From Hedera helix (Eukaryota > Streptophyta > Magnoliopsida > Apiales > Araliaceae), in the NCBI GenBank assembly GCA_947179155.2, contig OX359269.1:28229517-28293516 (forward strand): 64,000 bases of DNA. The letters run 5' to 3'. The notes beneath the pieces are model-generated. The model was given only the letters and a program-made list of their open reading frames with translations. It ran no database searches and was not told the origin of the DNA. Numbering within the stretch: the stretch's first letter is position 1; every line of letters begins with the position of its first letter. Below are positions 58,996 through 64,000 of the stretch, one piece after another. The translations under genes and the position numbers were made by a program.

Positions 58996-60018
58996 AAATC
59001 CTTATTAAATTCATAATTTACAAGGACTTAGCTTAAAAAAGATCAAATTTGTTAGGTTTATCTTCTGGAAAAAAACATTGTATAGAAATTTAAGATTTGA
59101 AGATCTAGAGAAGATATGATAAAAGAATTGTATTGCAAGTTCATAATTGTATTGCTACATAAGAATTATATTACAACATCAAAATTGTATTGCAAGTTCA
59201 TAATCGTATTGCATAAGCTAAATTATATTGCTAAGTCAAAATCATGTAGTAGAAGTTGATTCGAATGGAGATCCTAACTACACTACATGATACGTTCAGT
59301 TTGTAGAGTAAAAGCTTTCAGAATACTGACAATGAAAACATCATGAATTGAAGGGCTCGATTCAAATCTTACCAAGTCAGAGTTAAAATTTAAAGTTCAA
59401 AAATGTTGTATCTGTTAGCTAGTTGAAGCAGAAAAGCTAGTAAAAGAATTACCATATTTGGAAATCTGACAAGAAGACACAACTAAAAGATGTTTTACCT
59501 ATTGTCAAAATGCTCATAACTGAGATATCTGGAATCAAGACAATAAATGAGCAACAGCTACTTTGCAACGGGAATATTTTAAGAAGTCTATGAAAGAAAG
59601 AGCAAAATCCAAAAAGAAGAAGAGATGAGACACTGATCAGAAATTGAAAATCTATAAAACTCAAAACTTACTCTACGAAATAATTGAACATCTCATTCAA
59701 GCAACTAAGTACTTGAGAAAGAAACATAGTGCCAACTTAGCAGCAACTCATAACTTCATCATCAACAACAGCTGAAAGACGAGACTTAGTGGCTTGCCTG
59801 ATTCTAAGTGAATTAGACCTTGTATGGGACGGACTTAGTGTCTAGGAGTGGTGGTTCTTAGTGGACCAGGTCTTAGTGACCGAGATACTGAGAGTGAGTG
59901 ACTCGAAGGAACTTAGTGTCCAAGAGATTCTGAGACTGTATGACTCAAAGGAACTTTAGTGGTTCAGTTGTAGCTGATCTTAGTGATCGATTTCTTTAGT
60001 GGATCTCCTATTCGTTGA

Positions 60019-61162
60019 TAGACCTGGCAAACGAGTTGGGCTATAGGCAGGCTGGGCTATAATGGCCCAACATTTTTGGGCTGAAATCTGGAAGCCCGTA
60101 GCCCAACCCAAGCAGGACCGGGCCAGCGGGCCAAATTTTATTTAACTTAGCATTACAAATAACTGTCAACGTCAACAAGGTGCAGCGATAGCGCACAGCT
60201 CGAGAGGCTGCAGTGTCAACAGCCCAGCCAAGCGGGACTCACAGTAACCAAATCAACATCAACCATCGGCCAAAAACCAATATTAACATCAATCTAAAGA
60301 GAGCAAAAAATATTTTTTGACAAAAATTCCATAATATGAACAAAGGAAATGATTTAAAAAGAAACCATAAAAAAAACCCAAATAACAAAATAACCCTGCA
60401 GCAATTATAATAAATGATTATTACAAATTATCCATGAAAACCCATATGAGAATATGATTGATCGATTGTAAATTGTGGGAATACTGAGAGATTGGATAGC
60501 AAAGACAGTAGAGTCAAACACAGATCTACGGTGGCCCATAATATCTTCAGAGACATCATGTGTGCCGAACTGGGTCGAGATTTAGAATTTGATTCCTTAT
60601 CAGCCACCAGTAAAAATGGCTACCTTCCCTTTTAGTATATCCGCCACCGATTCCTAATAGTATATTTTTTTTCTTTTTTTATAGTGTTTGTGGGTACAAA
60701 AAGCCAAGAACTTACCTTTTTAATTTCTTAATGAATGAATGGTGATGTGATGAGAGAGAAAATATAGTATATGAAGAAAGAATAATAGAAAATGATGAAA
60801 AAGGTGGGGTGGGTAGAGTTAGTGATGTAGGGTGGGTAGAGTTAATGATGTAGGGTGGGTAGAGTATTAGAGTTATACTTTTTTAGAGTAAAAAATTTGT
60901 ATTGTACATATAATGTTTGTGTTTGTTCTGGATGAGAGAGAAAACGCAGTCCATGAATCACGCTGCACAGCTTGCACCCTAGACAGTAGAAGCTAGTTTT
61001 TAGTTCAAAGTTGTTTTATTTTTAGCTGAGCCAGGCCGACCCATCGCGGGTCGGTCCAAAACGGTCCAACTTTTCATGGGTTGAAGTAGTAAAGCCCGTG
61101 GCCTAATTTTTAATGGGCGGGCTGGCCTGGCCCGCGGACCCGAGCCTCTTTTGTCAACTCTA
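60019..61162. mobile_element. Non-autonomous hAT element, 1,144 bp
   Basis: Ends TAGACCTGGCAAACGAG and, in reverse, TAGAGTTGACAAAAGAG: the usual plant hAT-type inverted repeats. Flanks TTCGTTGA (60011-60018) and CTCGTGGA (61163-61170) agree at 6 of 8 positions. GGGCC/GGCCCG-rich subterminal blocks lie at both ends. Interior has GGGTGGGTAGAGTTA repeats at 60805-60865. No transposase domain recognised. Confidence 0.75.
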
Positions 61163-61409
61163 CTCGTGGAGTAAGAGTTATTACATCTCCGAACCACTTA
61201 AAACTTGTTATGTCATTTACTTTCAGTCATTTACTATATAATTACTTGTGGATGTGATTGCTTATTACCAGTTTCAAGCACCAAACTTCAGAACTACTCA
61301 CTAAAGTCTTATATTTAAGGTGGAGTTCTCAAAATATATTCCGCTTTGCTTAATCTTTAATTGATTTTTTTAAAGAGAAATCACAAAGATTTTGAAAAGA
61401 CCTATTCAA

Positions 61410-61425
61410 CCCCCCCCCCCCCCCC
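61410..61425. repeat. Poly-C run
   Basis: Sixteen C in the LTR end block, where related LTRs have 5-7. Probably slippage. Confidence 0.9.
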
Positions 61426-61459
61426 TTCTAGATCTTTTCTGTGCTTCTGGGAAACAACA

Positions 61460-63294
61460 GATACCTTATGGTATAAGGTGTGTCCTGTCAGAATATAAAC
61501 AAAAACGGACCTAGGATGAAGGGGTTGTGACCAAAACAAAATTGGAGATTATAAAATTAAAATAACTATAACTTGAGTTCTATAACTCATTTATGGATGA
61601 AATTTAAAGTGGAAGTACTCTATGATGTGAAGAGTATACTGACCAAATTTTATAATTTTGGAAGTAATTTAAAATTATAAAATTATAGTAAATTTTGTAA
61701 TTTTGTACAGAAATGGTCCTTAAATAAATATTAAACAATGATGAAAAAAATTGAAAAAATAAAAAAATATGCAAAATATAATTAACTAAGTGAGGTCAGA
61801 AGGATAAAAAATAATAAATTGGTTAGGGGGGTTAATAAAGAAAATAGAGCTAAGGAAATTAAGAAATATTAATTAAAGTAAGGTCAAAAAATATGTAATA
61901 TAATTTATTAGTTAAAATATGTTAATATGTAACGTATTAGCTTAAATAAGTGTTAATTAGATATTTTTATGATGATATTATAGAAATGGTATAAGGGGAT
62001 GTTTAAAATTGAGTTTACGTTTAAAGAAAATTATCGAAACATGTTACGATTAAATACCGATTGTAATTATTAATAGTAACTATTAAGTTAATTAAATAAG
62101 TCTTTATAGATACTGTAGGTAATCATTTGAAGGAAGTTAGTAACATAGACAAGTGAGATATATACTATTTAGGCAAGTTTATGCACTTATGTGCATTTAC
62201 AGATTGTTTTATTATTAAACTGTATTTTATTCCTTAAAATTCTTGTTATTTCATGAACTGTTTTGAGATACGAATCTATGCTATTTGTTTCGACTAGACA
62301 CAATTGATATGATATGTTAAATCATTGAATTGTTAATAATTCTTTAGAGATAATTAAAGTTAATCAAATTCTAATTATTTTGGTGCAGACTGTGGTTGTT
62401 ATAACTGAGTTGAACAACCCTAGAAATATGGGATATTGTGTTGAGGTTGGGTAACTAACATACACTGTCAAAATACATTGTGGAGATGATGTTACATGTA
62501 ACATGGATTGTCGTTGGGCTGATTCCCTAATAATACTCTTTGAAGAGTTCACATTCGTTGTGATTGTTGAACAAATTTTATATTGTGTTGAGGTCGGGTA
62601 ACCAACATACACTGTCAAAATACATTGTGGAGATGATATTACGCGTAACATGGAATGTCGTTTGGCTGATTCCCTAATAATACTCTATGGAGAGTTTACA
62701 TTCTTTATGATTGTTGAACAAATTTTAGAGAGTTCTCAATCCACGACTGATGAACGAATTTTATTACTTCATGGTTCTTTATGACTGCTCAGTTGTCATT
62801 TAATGATTTTAAAATCATGCTTAGCTTTTGAGATTACAAATTCATATCTTGTGAAAATGTTATTGAACTATGATTTGTTCATTCATTCAAAATGTTATTC
62901 AGCGAATATGATATAAATAATTTTTATTGTATTTTTTATATTTGCTGAGCAAAGTAGTTGTTCATTCTTGCTATATTAAATATTTTCAACTAAAGCAGAA
63001 GGTCCCGAAAGATCAAGAAAATAGAAGGGAAAAGGAAAGACTAAATATTAAAAATGTAACTGATGTATTAAAATTATAATTGATGTAATATTTTTATAAT
63101 AGTTTAATATATTTTTTTAAGTCCTAATATTTAGTAAGGTTAAAAACCTGGGAGAACTACAATGCATGTAATATAAATTATTGTATTTATTTTTATATTT
63201 TTCGATTTATGTTATTAGATAGATATTATGGATATTGATAAATAGTGAACATCATATCTATTGTTTCAAATACAAAAATTTTGGGAGCATCACA
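61460..63294 (+). mobile_element. Gypsy-type LTR, 3' part
   Basis: 61560-61720 aligns with 46610-46780 of the 41133-49007 LTR (TATAACTTGAG..., GTGGAAGTACTC, GTACAGAAATGG). Ends GGGAGCATCACA at 63294. R/U5 motif TGAGC...GTTCA at 62946 with AAAGCAG at 62992. The 5' part is missing at the Copia-B border. Internal 147-bp duplication at 62434-62727. Confidence 0.65.
62434..62727. repeat. 147-bp tandem duplication inside LTR
   Basis: 62434-62580 and 62581-62727 are head-to-tail copies (TATTGTGTTGAGGT...GAACAAATTTTA) with few differences. It creates a false 95-codon minus-strand frame with an internal repeat. Confidence 0.9.
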
Positions 63295-64000
63295 ATAAGA
63301 ATGCTGAAAGAACTTTCTTTCAAGAGGTGATTAACTTATATTCCATGGAATCCTTCGAAAACTTTAATACAAGTACATAAAAGTTTAAAAATCAGATAAC
63401 GCACTCTTTTGTAATTTGGAGGACTGTGAAATTTGAAAATAAGTTTGTCAGGCGAAACCAAACCACACCCAACCAACAAGTTCGACGTGCCAATATGATT
63501 TCATACTGGAAGTGCCTTTCTAGCTCAAGTTCACTTGAGCCGTTAAAAGGGGTATGCCAATATGTAAAAAGATATTTCACAAGTGTTTCTTTTTTGAAAA
63601 AAGTACCAAATGTTATTTTTTTATTAACATGCACAAGAGGACAACTGGTAAAACCAAATATCATGATGATCGGTTATAACGGTTATAGATGTGATTCTAA
63701 AATAGTATTTTTGATAACTTACGAATGGAGACCTATATATATATATATACTTCTGACCTTTAACTGTACATATGTTGAATGAAAGTAAGCAACTAAACAA
63801 AATATTATATTTTTAAATAATTGGTACAACTTCTCATCTACAATAGAGCACTTAAGCACACACAACATTTGCTATTTAATATTTTCTCACACTACACTCT
63901 TTATTTGGTAAATTGAGTACGTCTTGTTTAATGCTTACAAATGAGGATCAAAGCTTCTATTTATAGGATACAATGGAACATCCTAGAACATTGAAAAATT
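63295..64000. other. Unclassified sequence at the window end, probable LTR promoter on minus strand
   Basis: Open frames at 63392-63664 (-) and 63426-63782 (+) overlap on opposite strands and have no recognised domain. A minus-strand TATA box CCTATAAATAG at 63957-63967 is followed by AAGCTTTGATCC, resembling the 45188 LTR promoter. A minus-strand LTR running in from the right is likely. Confidence 0.4.

Larger units (their letters stand above)
58996..61459 (+). mobile_element. Copia-B-type LTR, 5' end cut by Copia-A, hosting an hAT element
   Basis: Plus orientation. It ends CTATTCAAC, then a C run, TTCTAGATC and GGGAAACAACA, as in the solo LTR at 34304-35811. TTAGTGGCTTGCCTGATTC at about 59784 parallels GGTGGCTCGCCTGATTC at 35230. 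Its start is missing because Copia-A begins at 58995. The real LTR sequence is 58996-60018 plus 61171-61459. No primer site follows, so it is a solo LTR or a remnant. Confidence 0.7.

Noticed and set aside
63392..63782. Overlapping 90- and 118-codon frames as a host gene
   Set aside because: Opposite-strand overlap, no domain, low-complexity end, and an LTR-like promoter nearby.

Overview
This is AT-rich plant nuclear DNA, almost certainly from a flowering plant. The evidence is nested LTR retrotransposons with Met-initiator-tRNA primer sites, a CACTA DNA transposon, hAT-type non-autonomous elements, a MITE, and plant TATA boxes of the form TATAAATAG. I found no intact host gene and no RNA gene. 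Nearly everything recognisable is transposon. Element names used below (Gypsy-1, Copia-A and so on) are local labels only.

Layout. 2-4937 is the 3' part of a chromodomain-type Ty3/Gypsy element (Gypsy-1): an open RNase H-integrase-chromodomain frame and a 3.1-kb 3' LTR. 4938-6180 is AT-rich filler with an LTR scrap and a Stowaway-like MITE. 6180-13160 is a degenerate Copia LTR (Copia-C, minus), split by a 5.6-kb gypsy-type LTR unit with a perfect GTTAA target duplication. 13661-22252 is a CACTA transposon with target duplication CAA. It carries decayed minus-strand transposase exons and a plus-strand remnant of a glycine-rich double zinc-knuckle protein, possibly captured from the host. It also carries a nested head-to-head LTR composite with its own AACAA duplication. 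22256-26385 is the least repetitive part; it holds a small hAT-like element and clusters of CACGTG boxes, but no convincing gene.

26386-34303 is Gypsy-2, a dead relative of Gypsy-1 with a truncated 5' LTR, primer site, broken gag and pol, and 3' LTR. A solo Copia LTR (Copia-B type), an unclassified repeat and two gypsy LTR fragments fill 34304-39037. 39038-58995 is Copia-A, a SIRE/Maximus-like Copia element on the minus strand. Its order on the minus strand is 5' LTR, primer site, gag, pol, an extra 3' ORF, and 3' LTR. It is split at 41133-49007 by a gypsy-type solo LTR that itself contains a Gypsy-1-like LTR and another solo LTR. Copia-A in turn interrupts a second Copia-B-type LTR (58996-61459), which also hosts an hAT element. 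61460-63294 is the end of another gypsy LTR, and 63295-64000 is unclassified.

How parts relate. All protein-coding remnants are gag/pol polyproteins, the Copia-A extra ORF, CACTA transposase or the zinc-knuckle fragment. Target duplications give a partial order of events: CACTA before its inner LTR composite; Copia-C before its gypsy LTR; Copia-A before the LTR that splits it. The most interesting signals are short DNA or RNA motifs shared between unrelated LTR families: a hairpin plus AG acceptor-like site near LTR 3' ends, hairpins upstream of TATA, a CpG-rich cassette shared by a gypsy and a non-gypsy LTR, and the CGTAGAGT motif scattered through Copia LTRs and coding DNA. Boundaries come from reading the sequence by eye; identities were not computed.
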